A DNA stretch of 64,000 nucleotides from Streptomyces lanatus (GCF_014655715.1 NZ_BNBM01000006.1:372001-436000); one strand, 5' to 3'. Shown: positions 1 to 7,591, counted from the stretch's first letter. Notes: generated by a model not told the origin, from the letters alone. Program-made: numbers and translations.

Positions 1-315
1 CATCTCCCGTACGCGGTCCTCGCCGGCCGGAGTGAGGCGGAGGATGCGGCTTCGCTTGTCCGCCGGATCGGGGGAGCGCTCGATCCAGCCGCGCTCGGCG
101 ACGTGGGCGACATGGCGGCTGGTGACCGACATGTCCACGGCGAGCAGCTCGGCGAGCTTGCTCATGCGCATCTCTCCATGACCGGTCAGCAACGTCAGTA
201 CGGCGGCGGATCCGGCGGGACAGTCGGACGGCAGCGTCCGTCCCATCTCCCGTTTCACGGCGCCGAAGGCGCTGAACTGGCGGACCAGCTCCTCGTACTG
301 CGCCTGCTCGGCCAT
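1..315 (-). CDS. MarR-family transcriptional regulator (partial, C-terminus off the left edge)
   Basis: The visible 105 residues are the N-terminal part of a MarR winged-helix repressor. Helix-turn-helix sequence (MSKLAELLAVDMSVTSRHV) sits at about residues 54-72. The wing carries the family hallmark DPADKRSR near residues 83-90. The ATG at 315 is preceded by a GGGAGG Shine-Dalgarno. MarR proteins are dimeric cytoplasmic repressors, often of an adjacent efflux pump or oxidoreductase; the partner would lie outside the window. Two inverted repeats just upstream suggest autoregulation. The family call is secure; the ligand and target are unknown. Confidence 0.9.
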   Translation of the reverse strand, partial: MAEQAQYEELVRQFSAFGAVKREMGRTLPSDCPAGSAAVLTLLTGHGEMRMSKLAELLAVDMSVTSRHVAHVAERGWIERSPDPADKRSRILRLTPAGEDRVREM

Positions 316-333
316 CACACCTCCCGCTTGTTT

Positions 334-376
334 GTTGCTTAGGGCAACCATAAATACGTTTGGTTGCTACAGGCAA
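334..376. promoter_or_regulatory. Paired TTGC-N5-GCAA operators of the MarR gene
   Basis: Two inverted repeats lie 19 bp and more upstream of the MarR start. One is TTGC-TTAGG-GCAA at 335-347, with the flanking G and C also pairing. The other is TTGC-TACAG-GCAA at 364-376. Their centres are 29 bp apart, close to three helical turns, so two dimers could bind the same face. MarR regulators normally bind such short inverted repeats over their own promoter. The assignment is inference. Confidence 0.6.
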
Positions 377-522
377 ACAAATAGGCGGGGGGCGCTGCAA
401 AAACTTGGCAAAGGCAAGTATTGCGACCGTAAATGTGCAGGTGGGGTAGGTTCCATGACCCCCTGTGCAGGGTCCGGGCCCCCACTTGGGCCGAACGGAC
501 GGATTCGCTAGGGTCTCAGGCC

Positions 523-720
523 ATGGCTAACACCCAGGGCCCCCAGGGCAACCACGACCCCGCAGGCAGCACCCAGATGTTCCGCGCGTTCGTCGACGAG
601 GGCCCGCAGGGCGGTCGTCGGCAGCAGCAGGCTTCTTCCGGTCCGCGCATCGGCATGATCATCGGCGTCGTCGCCGCGGTCGTGATCGTGGCGGCGGTGG
701 CCTGGCTGGCGCTCAAGTAG
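523..720 (+). CDS. Small single-pass membrane protein (65 aa)
   Basis: A short protein with a hydrophilic N-terminal half rich in Q, G and N (residues 1-42) and one C-terminal transmembrane helix of Val/Ala/Ile at about residues 44-63, ending LALK. This is the architecture of a tail-anchored cytoplasmic protein. I chose the ATG at 523; in-frame sequence upstream reads less like coding. No strong Shine-Dalgarno is visible. Codon use is typical for the genome. I do not recognise a function. It is convergent with the lipoprotein gene that ends at 730. Confidence 0.65.
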   Translation: MANTQGPQGNHDPAGSTQMFRAFVDEGPQGGRRQQQASSGPRIGMIIGVVAAVVIVAAVAWLALK

Positions 721-729
721 CCGATACGG

Positions 730-1500
730 CTACTGCTCCCACCGGACGGTGACGTCCCGCGTCTCGATGTGCATGCCCAGCGGCACGCGCCAGGCGTCGA
801 CGCACACCGTCCAGGTCTTCTCCTTGTGCGCCCCCGCCCCGATCGGCGCCGGGAGTTTCTCCTTCGACTCGATCGTCGCCCAGTCGACGCCGAGCGCGCC
901 GATGATGTGGGTGTCGAAGGTCACGGTGCCCGAACGCACGGCGGTGCCGCCCGAGTTGCGGAAGTCGAGCGTCACTTTCTCGCACCAGCGCTGGTCCGTG
1001 GGCTCCCGTTCGGGCTCGCTCACGGTGAGTTTCGCGGGGGACGGGGTTGTCGTCGCGGGCGATGCCGGGGGTGATGGGGCGGCGGGTGAACTGCTGGGCG
1101 GGGCCGTGGGTTCGGGGGTTCCGCTCGGGGGACGGGTGGAGGGTTCCGTCGCTGTCGGGTCGGCGGACGGCTCCTGACCTCCAGGCCCCTGACTTCCCTG
1201 GCCCTGACTTCCCTCCCGTGCAGGGGAGTTGCTCGAACCGCCCCTGTCACCGCCACTGCTGCCGCCGTGACCGCCCTCCGCCCCGTCGAGCGGCACCAGC
1301 GTCACCTCGCCCGTCGGCGCGGCAGCCGTACCGGTGACCCTCGGCGGACCACCGGCCGCCCCCGTCGCGACATATCCGTCACCATCCCCGCCGGCCCCGC
1401 ACGCGGCGAGCAGCCCGCCCAGGCAGACGACGGCCGCCGACGCGCCCAGCAGGGCGCACCGACGGCCAGATGTCGAGGTCGTCCATGTCGAGCGAAGCAT
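730..1500 (-). CDS. Secreted lipoprotein with Ser/Pro-rich linker
   Basis: A predicted lipoprotein of 256 aa. The signal peptide is hydrophobic from about residue 16, and a lipobox L-A-A-C places the lipidated cysteine at residue 34. A long low-complexity linker of Gly, Ser, Thr, Pro and Glu spans about residues 60-165. A compact C-terminal domain follows (about 170-256) with two cysteines that may pair. It probably displays this small beta-rich domain outside the membrane. I do not recognise the domain family. The ATG at 1500 starts a good signal sequence, although its Shine-Dalgarno is weak. The gene lies downstream of sigN on the same strand. Confidence 0.75.
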   Translation of the reverse strand: MLRSTWTTSTSGRRCALLGASAAVVCLGGLLAACGAGGDGDGYVATGAAGGPPRVTGTAAAPTGEVTLVPLDGAEGGHGGSSGGDRGGSSNSPAREGSQGQGSQGPGGQEPSADPTATEPSTRPPSGTPEPTAPPSSSPAAPSPPASPATTTPSPAKLTVSEPEREPTDQRWCEKVTLDFRNSGGTAVRSGTVTFDTHIIGALGVDWATIESKEKLPAPIGAGAHKEKTWTVCVDAWRVPLGMHIETRDVTVRWEQ

Positions 1501-1549
1501 CGGGCCATGGTGGCTGACGCTCCGTCAATTATGAAGGGGCCGGGAGGGG

Positions 1550-2428
1550 TCAGTCGGAGATGAGGCCCTCGCGCAGCTGCGCCAGCGTCCGGGTCAGCAG
1601 TCGGGAGACATGCATCTGGGAGATGCCGACCTCCTCGCCGATCTGCGACTGGGTCATGTTGGCGAAGAAGCGCAGCATGATGATCCGCCGCTCGCGGGGC
1701 GGGAGTTTGGCGAGCAGGGGCTTCAGCGATTCCCGGTACTCGACGCCCTCCAGGGCGGTGTCCTCGTAGCCCAGCCGGTCGGCCAGGGAGCCCTCGCCGC
1801 CGTCGTCCTCCGGGGCCGGGGAGTCCAGCGAGGAGGCCGTGTAGGCGTTGCCGACCGCGAGGCCGTCGACGACGTCCTCCTCGGACACGCCGAGCACGGT
1901 GGCGAGTTCGGTGACCGTCGGGGAGCGGTCGAGCTTCTGGGAGAGCTCGTCGCTGGCCTTGGTGAGGGCCAGACGCAGCTCCTGGAGCCGGCGCGGGACG
2001 CGCACCGACCAGGACGTGTCGCGGAAGAACCGCTTGATCTCGCCCACGACCGTCGGCATCGCGAACGTCGGGAACTCCACGCCCCGTTCGCAGTCGAAGC
2101 GGTCGATCGCCTTGATCAGGCCGATGGTGCCGACCTGGACGATGTCCTCCATCGGTTCGTTGCGCGAGCGGAAGCGGGCTGCCGCGTAGCGCACGAGTGG
2201 GAGGTTGAGCTCGATCAGTGTGTCCCGGACGTAGGCACGCTCGGGGCTGTTCTCGTCCAGTGCGGCGAGCCGCAGGAACAGGGAGCGGGACAGGGTGCGG
2301 GTGTCGATGGATTCCGGAGCCGGGGCCGGAAGGGCCTCCAGGGCCGGGGCATCGTCGAGCGCGGCGTCGGGCGCGGACTCGCTCTTCGTGAGCGTGAGCA
2401 CCTTCGAGCTGCCCTGATCTGCGGACAT
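1550..2428 (-). CDS. sigN: RNA polymerase sigma factor, SigB/F/G subfamily (SigN-like)
   Basis: A 292-aa group 3 sigma factor. Region 2 (LPLVRYAAARFRSRNEPMED onward, about 90-150), region 3 and region 4 helix-turn-helix (QSQIGEEVGISQMHVSRLL near 265-285) are all intact. The ATG at 2428 follows AAAGGGGGTGG. A paralogous sigma gene lies immediately upstream on the same strand, the arrangement I recall for sigN-sigF of S. coelicolor; the symbol rests on that order. The family acts in development and stress and is often held by anti-sigma factors, none of which is encoded here. A SigB/F-type promoter lies about 65 nt upstream, consistent with autoregulation. Confidence 0.88.
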   Translation of the reverse strand: MSADQGSSKVLTLTKSESAPDAALDDAPALEALPAPAPESIDTRTLSRSLFLRLAALDENSPERAYVRDTLIELNLPLVRYAAARFRSRNEPMEDIVQVGTIGLIKAIDRFDCERGVEFPTFAMPTVVGEIKRFFRDTSWSVRVPRRLQELRLALTKASDELSQKLDRSPTVTELATVLGVSEEDVVDGLAVGNAYTASSLDSPAPEDDGGEGSLADRLGYEDTALEGVEYRESLKPLLAKLPPRERRIIMLRFFANMTQSQIGEEVGISQMHVSRLLTRTLAQLREGLISD

Positions 2429-2497
2429 GCCACCCCCTTTGGGTCGCGGGACGGTCGTGGCGAACGCTCCGATCGAGGAACGCCAGCCTTCACCTGA

Positions 2498-2523
2498 ATA
2501 CCGGAGCCGAGGCCACGGCAAAC
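2498..2523 (-). promoter_or_regulatory. Candidate SigB/F/N-type promoter of sigN
   Basis: Read on the minus strand: GTTT (2523-2520), 16 nt, then CGGTAT (2503-2498). This matches the group 3 consensus GTTT-N14-16-GGGTAY with one mismatch. Transcription would start near 2490 and give a leader of about 60 nt to the ATG at 2428. The match suggests control by SigN itself or by SigF. No experiment supports this. Confidence 0.5.
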
Positions 2524-2566
2524 GCGCTTCCCGAAGAATGTCACATGTCGGCAACACGCTGTAGTG

Positions 2567-2580
2567 ACATGTCGACATGT
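2567..2580. promoter_or_regulatory. Perfect 14-bp palindrome upstream of sigN
   Basis: ACATGTCGACATGT is fully self-complementary and sits about 45-60 bp upstream of the candidate sigN -35. A further CACATGTCG copy lies at 2543-2551, so CATGTCG recurs around the promoter. Its position fits an activator or repressor site. The protein is unknown. Confidence 0.4.
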
Positions 2581-2696
2581 GAGACTCGAATCCGCCCTGG
2601 ATAAAGGGGGTCTGACGGTATTTCGGGCCACAACCGTCGGGATCCGCCCTGGTGAGCGATTCGCTCGCGACGGTGACCGGTCGCTCCTGTTTCCGG

Positions 2697-3536
2697 TTAC
2701 GCGTCGATCCGGTTCGCCGAACGCAGTCGCTGGAAGCTACGCGCGAGTAGCCTCGAAACGTGCATCTGGGAGACCCCGAGTTCCGCACTGATTTGCGATT
2801 GGGTGAGGTTGCTGTAGTAGCGCAGGAGCAGGATTCTCTGTTCCCGTTCGGGGAGTTGCACCAACAGATGCCGTACGAGGTCCCGGTGCTCCACGCCGTC
2901 CAGGGCGGGGTCCTCGTAGCCGAGCCGGTCCAGCAGTCCGGGGAGCCCGTCGCCCTCCTGGGCGGCCTCCAGCGAGGTGGCGTGGTACGACCGCCCGGCC
3001 TCGATGCAGGACAGCACCTCGTCCTCGGTGATGCGCAGCCGCTCGGCGATCTCGGCGGTGGTGGGGGTGCGTCCGAAGGTCGTCGTCAGATCCTCGGTCG
3101 CGCTGTTCACCTGGACCCACAGCTCATGCAGCCGGCGCGGTACGTGGACCGTGCGGACGTTGTCCCGGAAGTACCGCTTGATCTCGCCGACGACGGTCGG
3201 CATGGCGAAGGTCGGGAACTGCACGCCACGGTCCGGGTCGAACCGGTCGATGGCGTTGATCAGCCCGATCGTGCCGACCTGGATCACGTCCTCCATCGGC
3301 TCGTTGCGGGAGCGGAATCGGGCGGCCGCGTAGCGCACGAGCGGGAGGTTCGCCTCGATGAGCGCCCCGCGTACGCGGTTGTGCTCCGGCGTGCCCGGCG
3401 TCAACTCCTTGAGCTCCCCGAAGAGGACCTGGGTGAGCGCCCGGGTGTCCGCGCCGCGGCTGCGGGGCGGCGGGGACGCGGGGGTGTCCTCTTGGGGTGA
3501 GTGGGTCGGGGCTTGAGGCGCAGTACTGGCCGGCAC
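2697..3536 (-). CDS. sigF: RNA polymerase sigma factor SigF (sporulation sigma)
   Basis: A 279-aa group 3 sigma factor with intact regions 2, 3 and 4 (helix-turn-helix SQISAELGVSQMHVSRLLAR near the C-terminus). I chose the GTG at 3536 because GGTGGAG lies 6 nt upstream and because the start MPASTAPQAP agrees with my memory of S. coelicolor SigF. An in-frame ATG at 3560 would add eight residues. SigF directs late spore maturation in Streptomyces and has no known partner encoded here. It is about 60% identical by eye to the downstream sigN product, including an almost unchanged stretch from SLPLVRYAAARF through region 2, indicating an old tandem duplication. Confidence 0.88.
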   Translation of the reverse strand: MPASTAPQAPTHSPQEDTPASPPPRSRGADTRALTQVLFGELKELTPGTPEHNRVRGALIEANLPLVRYAAARFRSRNEPMEDVIQVGTIGLINAIDRFDPDRGVQFPTFAMPTVVGEIKRYFRDNVRTVHVPRRLHELWVQVNSATEDLTTTFGRTPTTAEIAERLRITEDEVLSCIEAGRSYHATSLEAAQEGDGLPGLLDRLGYEDPALDGVEHRDLVRHLLVQLPEREQRILLLRYYSNLTQSQISAELGVSQMHVSRLLARSFQRLRSANRIDA

Positions 3537-3664
3537 GGTCAACTCCACCTCGTGATCCATCAACTCATCCGTCAAAAGCGGTCATAGCATCACAAGACAG
3601 TTCATTGTGTTCAAGTACCGCATAATCCCGTGTTGGGGATGGAAGGGTGCGCAAGACACGCGAA

Positions 3665-3691
3665 AGCCCCCCGCCGTTGCGGCGGAGGGCT
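3665..3691 (-). terminator. Rho-independent-type hairpin after the Dabb gene
   Basis: AGCCC..CCGCCG, a 3-nt loop, and CGGCGG..GGGCT pair with one mismatch, 37 nt beyond the Dabb stop on the minus strand. The minus-strand read continues with TTCGCG. It probably separates this transcript from sigF. Confidence 0.6.
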
Positions 3692-3727
3692 CCGGGAGGA
3701 TTCGGGTCGACCGGGGGGTGGGGCGGC

Positions 3728-4021
3728 TCAGAATTCGTAGTCGGCGATCACCCAGGTGGCGAACTCCCGCCACAGGGCGACGCCCGCCTGGTGCTCGGGG
3801 TGCTCCACATAGGTGCGCAGGGCGGCCGGGTCCTCGAACGCGGAGTTGATGGCGAAGTCGTAGGCGATGGGGCGGTCGCTGATGTTCCAGCCCAGCTCCC
3901 AGTGACGCAGCTCGGGGATCTTGCCCTCCAGCGAGCGAAAGGCCTCGACGCCCTCCACGACGCGCGGGTCGTCGCGCTCGACTCCCTCGTTGAGCTTGAA
4001 GAGGACCAGGTGGCGGATCAT
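3728..4021 (-). CDS. Dabb-family (stress-responsive alpha/beta barrel) protein
   Basis: A 97-aa single-domain protein that starts MIRHLVLFKLNEG and has the Dabb pattern: a first beta strand with HLVLFKL, a helix, DFAINSAFEDPAALRTYVEHP in the middle, and a final WVIADYEF strand. Dabb proteins form dimeric ferredoxin-like barrels. Some are polyketide or olivetolic-acid cyclases, but most bacterial ones have no known substrate. ATG at 4021 with GGGAG just upstream. It lies only 9 nt downstream of the small membrane protein gene and is probably co-transcribed with it. Role in the cell unknown. Confidence 0.88.
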   Translation of the reverse strand: MIRHLVLFKLNEGVERDDPRVVEGVEAFRSLEGKIPELRHWELGWNISDRPIAYDFAINSAFEDPAALRTYVEHPEHQAGVALWREFATWVIADYEF

Positions 4022-4030
4022 GCGTACTCC

Positions 4031-4210
4031 CTAGCTGTCGCCTCCGTTGGCGATCCACGTCATGAAGTCGCCGATCGCCTTGGCGGCGTCCGAAATGCCC
4101 TCGAACCCTACCTGGACGTAGTCCGCCGCCTTGGCCGGGTCGGTGATGATCACGTAGAGCACGAAGACCGCGAGCACATAGATGGCGACCTTCTTCGAAT
4201 TCACCGCCAT
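4031..4210 (-). CDS. Small hydrophobic membrane protein (59 aa)
   Basis: The protein starts MAVNSKKVAIYVLAVFVLYV, a short positive N-terminus followed by one strong transmembrane helix at about residues 7-25. An amphipathic C-terminal half follows (DYVQVGFEGISDAAKAIGDF). The ATG at 4210 has a GGGGAGG Shine-Dalgarno 6-7 nt upstream, far better than any longer reading. The 9-nt gap to the Dabb gene suggests one transcript. I cannot assign a function. Confidence 0.75.
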   Translation of the reverse strand: MAVNSKKVAIYVLAVFVLYVIITDPAKAADYVQVGFEGISDAAKAIGDFMTWIANGGDS

Positions 4211-4337
4211 CGCGGCCTCCCCTGTGGCTGGTGTGCCTGCCATGCCTGCTGAGCCGAATGAGTCGAAAGAGCCGAAAGAGCCCCGTGTTATCGGCGGTGA
4301 GTGTAACCTTCGCGCCTCTCGGGAGATCAACAGCACG

Positions 4338-4365
4338 AAGGGCCCCGTCTTTCGACGGGGCCCTT
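4338..4365 (-). terminator. Terminator of tRNA-Ser(CGA)
   Basis: AAGGGCCCCGTC, loop TTTC, GACGGGGCCCTT: a perfect 12-bp stem starting 7 nt after the tRNA 3' end on the minus strand. A clear intrinsic-type terminator. Confidence 0.8.
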
Positions 4366-4371
4366 CTTCAG

Positions 4372-4456
4372 CGGTAGCGGAGGGATTTGAACCCTCGGTG
4401 ACTTGCGCCACACTCGCTTTCGAGGCGAGCTCCTTCGGCCGCTCGGACACGCTACC
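4372..4456 (-). tRNA. tRNA-Ser, anticodon CGA
   Basis: The acceptor stem GGTAGCG pairs with CGCTACC. Anticodon arm CTCGC-CTCGAAA-GCGAG gives anticodon CGA. There is a long variable arm (class II tRNA) and the T loop reads GGTTCAAAT. The discriminator is G and CCA is not encoded. The 5' end is at 4456. Confidence 0.95.
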
Positions 4457-4501
4457 GAGGGAGACCTTACAGCACGCCCGGCCAAGCTCTGAAATCGGTA
4501 T

Positions 4502-4933
4502 TCATCGGTTCCGGAAGAACTCGGTGAGCAGCCCCGCGCACTCCTCGGCGAGCACGCCCTCGATCACCTCGGGCCGGTGATTGAGCCTGCGGTCGCGCAC
4601 GACGTCCCAGAGGGAGCCGGCCGCGCCCGCCTTCTCGTCCCGCGCGCCGTACACCACCCGGTCCACCCGGGACTGCACGAGCGCGCCGGCGCACATGGTG
4701 CAGGGTTCCAGCGTGACGACGAGCGTGCAGCCGGTCAGCCGCCACTCACCGAGTGCCGCGGCCGCACGCCGGATCGCGAGGACCTCGGCGTGCGCGGTCG
4801 GATCGCCGGTCGCCTCACGCTCGTTGTGACCGGCGCCGAGCACGGTCGTACCGTCCGGGGACAGCACGATGGCGCCGACGGGTACGTCCCCGCCCGCGAC
4901 GGCCAGCCCGGCCTCGTCGAGGGCGAGCCGCAT
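4502..4933 (-). CDS. tadA: tRNA-specific adenosine deaminase TadA
   Basis: A 143-aa zinc deaminase that converts A34 to inosine in tRNA-Arg(ACG). The catalytic HAE motif is at residues 48-50 (His48 ligand, Glu50 proton shuttle), and PCTMC supplies ligands Cys78 and Cys81. Length and C-terminal FFRNR are typical of the family. Start ATG at 4933. The TadA-associated gene ends 59 nt upstream on the same strand, so the two are probably co-transcribed. TadA is normally essential. Confidence 0.94.
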   Translation of the reverse strand: MRLALDEAGLAVAGGDVPVGAIVLSPDGTTVLGAGHNEREATGDPTAHAEVLAIRRAAAALGEWRLTGCTLVVTLEPCTMCAGALVQSRVDRVVYGARDEKAGAAGSLWDVVRDRRLNHRPEVIEGVLAEECAGLLTEFFRNR

Positions 4934-4992
4934 CGCGGCCCGCCAGCGGTCACGTACGGGGTCGGCGGCCGACCCCTGCTTCTCCGGCGAGG

Positions 4993-5520
4993 TCAGCGGA
5001 CGGTCTCCAGGACCTCCGAGGCGCCCAGGGCCTCGGCGATCGCGTTGAGCGCGTCCTCGGCATCCAGGGCCTTCAGCTCCTTCTCGCCGACACCGAGGTC
5101 GTCGAGGATCTGGCTGTCGCCCACCGGGCTGTGCGGGACCGCCTCGGCGGATCCGTCCTCGTCGTCCTCGGAGTCGCCGTCCGGCTCCTCCGTGCCGTCG
5201 AGGTCCAGGGAGTCCAGATCGGCGCCGTCGTCGCCGGGCTCCCTTCCGAGCAGTTCGTCGGTGAGCAGGATCTCGCCGTAACTGCTGCGGGCGGCTGCGG
5301 CGGCGTCCGACACATAGATACGAGGGTCGTCCTCGCCGTCGATCCGGACGACGCCGAACCAGGCGTCCTCCTGCTCGATGAGCACGAGCACCGTGTCGTC
5401 CTCCGGCGAGGCTTCACGGGCCAGCTCGGCCAGGTCCGACAAGGTCTCCACATCGTCGAGCTCCGTGTCGCTCGCTTCCCACCCGTCTTCGGTGCGCGCG
5501 AGCAGTGCGGCGAAGTACAC
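4993..5520 (-). CDS. tRNA adenosine deaminase-associated protein
   Basis: A 175-aa acidic protein conserved next to tadA in actinobacteria. It begins VYFAALLARTEDGWEAS. A folded N-terminal half (about 1-95) includes DTVLVLIEQEDAWFG. A strongly acidic linker of Asp/Glu/Ser runs about 95-145, and a short conserved C-terminal helix region follows. I chose the GTG at 5520 because GGGAGAG lies 5 nt upstream; the in-frame ATG at 5541 would add seven residues without a better signal. The genomic link implies a role with TadA, but the biochemical function is not established. Confidence 0.85.
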   Translation of the reverse strand: MYFAALLARTEDGWEASDTELDDVETLSDLAELAREASPEDDTVLVLIEQEDAWFGVVRIDGEDDPRIYVSDAAAAARSSYGEILLTDELLGREPGDDGADLDSLDLDGTEEPDGDSEDDEDGSAEAVPHSPVGDSQILDDLGVGEKELKALDAEDALNAIAEALGASEVLETVR

Positions 5521-5774
5521 CGTGACTCTCCCACTGGTCATAGGCGTGCCGGTTGGGGGTCCCCCCGGCGGAGGTTGGGGGTGGGGCGCTCGGTGTCCGA
5601 GCCCCACCCACTCGGAATCGTGGCAGAAACAAGGCGTTCAGGGGACGTCTTCGGCACCCTGTGTCCGGCAGTTCTGATCGCCACGTGCGGATCGTACGCG
5701 GCTTTTCCAGGTGTCCGCGCACGCCCGTCGCTCCAACGCCGCCGAAGGGAGCGGATCTTCCCCGCAGGCTCGCC

Positions 5775-5984
5775 CTACCAGCGGAACGTCCGCATGCGCA
5801 TGGCGTGCCGCAGGCGGGCCGCCTTCGCACGGCGCGGCTGGACGCGGTCCCGCAGTTCGCGGGCCTCGGCGAGTTCCCGCAGGAACTGGGCGCGTCGCCG
5901 ACGACGCGCGACGTCCGTCTCCTCCCGCGTGGGACCGGCCGACGGCTCCTGCGTGGGCTCGGCCGACGGCTCAGTACTCGGCAT
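5775..5984 (-). CDS. Small basic hypothetical protein (69 aa)
   Basis: The N-terminus is acidic and repeat-like (two TxEPSAxPT units). It is followed by an Arg-rich segment from residue 27 (ARRRRRAQFLRELAEARELR) and a basic tail ending MRTFRW. It may be a helical nucleic-acid-binding peptide, but I do not recognise a domain. The ATG at 5984 is divergent from upp. Codon use and the conserved neighbourhood favour a real gene. Function unknown. Confidence 0.65.
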   Translation of the reverse strand: MPSTEPSAEPTQEPSAGPTREETDVARRRRRAQFLRELAEARELRDRVQPRRAKAARLRHAMRMRTFRW

Positions 5985-6066
5985 GGCTCACCACCCCCGG
6001 TGCGTCCCTCCCACTTTCCCTCCGATGGGCGGTTTGATGCCAGCGCCAGGGGGCTGCGGGCCCGGT

Positions 6067-6072
6067 TACTGT
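6067..6072 (+). promoter_or_regulatory. Candidate -10 box of upp (leaderless)
   Basis: TACTGT ends 7 nt before the upp ATG at 6080, and no Shine-Dalgarno is present. That spacing would put the transcription start at or next to the A of ATG, giving a leaderless mRNA. No convincing -35 is visible. Confidence 0.4.
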
Positions 6073-6079
6073 TGTGGAC

Positions 6080-6715
6080 ATGCGTCTCCACGTCGTCGAC
6101 CACCCTCTGGTCGCCCACAAGCTCACCACCCTGCGCGACCAGCGCACCGACTCCGCGACCTTCCGCCGGCTCGCCGACGAACTGGTCACCCTGCTCGCCT
6201 ACGAGGCCACGCGGGACGTGCGCACCGAAGCGGTCGACATCACGACCCCGGTCACCACCACCACCGGCGTCAAGCTCTCCCACCCGCGCCCCCTGGTGGT
6301 GCCGATCCTGCGCGCCGGGCTCGGCATGCTGGACGGCATGGTCCGGCTGCTGCCGACCGCCGAGGTGGGCTTCCTGGGCATGATCCGCAACGAGGAGACG
6401 CTCCAGGCGTCCACGTACGCCTCGCGGATGCCCGAGGACCTCTCCGGGCGGCAGGTGTACGTCCTGGACCCGATGCTGGCGACGGGCGGCACGCTGGTCG
6501 CGGCGATCCAGGAGCTCATCAAGCGGGGTGCGGACGATGTCACCGCCGTGGTGCTTCTCGCCGCGCCCGAAGGCGTTGAGCTGATGGAGCGGGAGCTGGC
6601 GGGGACGCCGGTGACGGTCGTTACGGCGGCGGTGGATGAGCGGCTCAATGAGCACGGGTACATCGTGCCGGGGCTTGGGGACGCGGGAGATCGCCTCTAC
6701 GGGGCGGCTGAGTAG
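6080..6715 (+). CDS. upp: Uracil phosphoribosyltransferase
   Basis: This cytoplasmic salvage enzyme makes UMP from uracil and PRPP. The protein is 211 aa, the usual length. The PRPP-binding loop DPMLATGGT is at residues 130-138. The uracil-binding end HGYIVPGLGDAGDR is intact, as is PILRAGLGM in the substrate region. The ATG at 6080 matches the usual MRLHVVDHP start; a GTG at 6074 would add two residues. The probable -10 box lies directly upstream, so the message may be leaderless. The next gene is convergent. Confidence 0.96.
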   Translation: MRLHVVDHPLVAHKLTTLRDQRTDSATFRRLADELVTLLAYEATRDVRTEAVDITTPVTTTTGVKLSHPRPLVVPILRAGLGMLDGMVRLLPTAEVGFLGMIRNEETLQASTYASRMPEDLSGRQVYVLDPMLATGGTLVAAIQELIKRGADDVTAVVLLAAPEGVELMERELAGTPVTVVTAAVDERLNEHGYIVPGLGDAGDRLYGAAE

Positions 6716-6732
6716 GCGTCGGTTTCGCCTGT

Positions 6733-6838
6733 TCGCCGTAGGGGCGCGGTTGTGTGGCGGGTGCGGGTTCGCCGTGGCTTGTCGCGCCCACGCGGCGGAG
6801 CCGCATATTGACACAGCCCCGCGCCCCTTTGGGGGCGC
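6733..6838. repeat. Copy of a dispersed Streptomyces intergenic repeat ending in a terminator hairpin
   Basis: The sequence from the GTAGGGGCGCGG area through GGCGGGTGCGGG, the GCGGCGGAGCCGC palindrome and CCCCGCGCCCC resembles a repeat found in many copies between streptomycete genes. It ends in the hairpin GCGCCCC-TTTG-GGGGCGC at 6821-6838. It fills the gap between the convergent upp and LytR_C genes and can terminate both. Recognition is from memory. Confidence 0.55.
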
Positions 6839-6841
6839 TTC

Positions 6842-7480
6842 TCAGCAACCCTTCTTGTCAGTAGCCGTCGGCTTGGGCTTTGCCAGGGCGGTCAAGGCCT
6901 TGTCGGCTGTCGGCTTCTTCGCCAGGTCCTTGAACGCGTTGCCGATGATGAAGTCCACCGATGCGCCCTTGCGGGTGGTCTCGGTGCGCCGTTCGGCCGT
7001 GGTGAGTTGGGTGGCCAGGACCGGGAGCGAGGTGTTCAGGGACGCCGTCGGGCCGAGCAGCAGGGCGGTGCCCTTGACCTTCTTGTCGTACTCCTTGGTC
7101 GCGTTGCCCACTTCGCCGATCTTGAAGCCGCGCTTCTTCAGTTCGTCCGCGGTCTTCTTGGCGAGGCCGCTGCGGGTCGTCGCGTTGAAGACGTTGACGG
7201 TGATGCCGGCGGGCTTGGGAAGGGGCGCGGTCGAGGTGGGAGAGGGCGTCGCCCTGGTCCCGCAGCCGGACTTGGGGCCGACCGCCGATGCCTCTCCGCC
7301 GCCGCCCGTGAAGACGTCGATGAGCTGCAGCGTGCCCCAGCCGGCCATGCCGAGGGCGACGAGGGACACGACTCCGAGCGCGGCGAACCTGCCGCGTCGC
7401 CGACGGCGCCGCATGCGCGGGTATTTGTTCCCCTTGATGCGGTACTGGCCGCCCATGCCTTGGGGAGTCAGCATGCTCAT
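6842..7480 (-). CDS. LytR C-terminal domain envelope protein
   Basis: A 212-aa single-pass protein. An Arg-rich cytoplasmic N-terminus (MRRRRRRGR near 23-31) is followed by a transmembrane helix at about 33-55, a short Gly/Ser/Pro linker, and a LytR_C domain at about 90-185. That domain starts GITVNVFNATTRSGLAKKTADELK and contains the family NVFNA..GLA pattern. LytR_C domains occur in cell-envelope proteins of actinobacteria; their ligand is unclear. The ATG at 7480 was chosen; another ATG two codons on is equally possible. The tail is Lys/Pro-rich and ends in Cys. Confidence 0.85.
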   Translation of the reverse strand: MSMLTPQGMGGQYRIKGNKYPRMRRRRRRGRFAALGVVSLVALGMAGWGTLQLIDVFTGGGGEASAVGPKSGCGTRATPSPTSTAPLPKPAGITVNVFNATTRSGLAKKTADELKKRGFKIGEVGNATKEYDKKVKGTALLLGPTASLNTSLPVLATQLTTAERRTETTRKGASVDFIIGNAFKDLAKKPTADKALTALAKPKPTATDKKGC

Positions 7481-7591
7481 GGGCGCAGCGTAGTCCGCCT
7501 GGGCGGCAATGCCTACTAGATGATCAATCGAGGGTGAACGGACTGCTCCGAACGGGCGCAACGCCCCGACTTCGGCCGGGGCTGCCCGGGG

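Noticed and set aside
5414..6814. 466-codon minus-strand frame across the small basic gene and upp
   Set aside because: It covers upp on the opposite strand, contains no recognisable domain and has no ribosome site.
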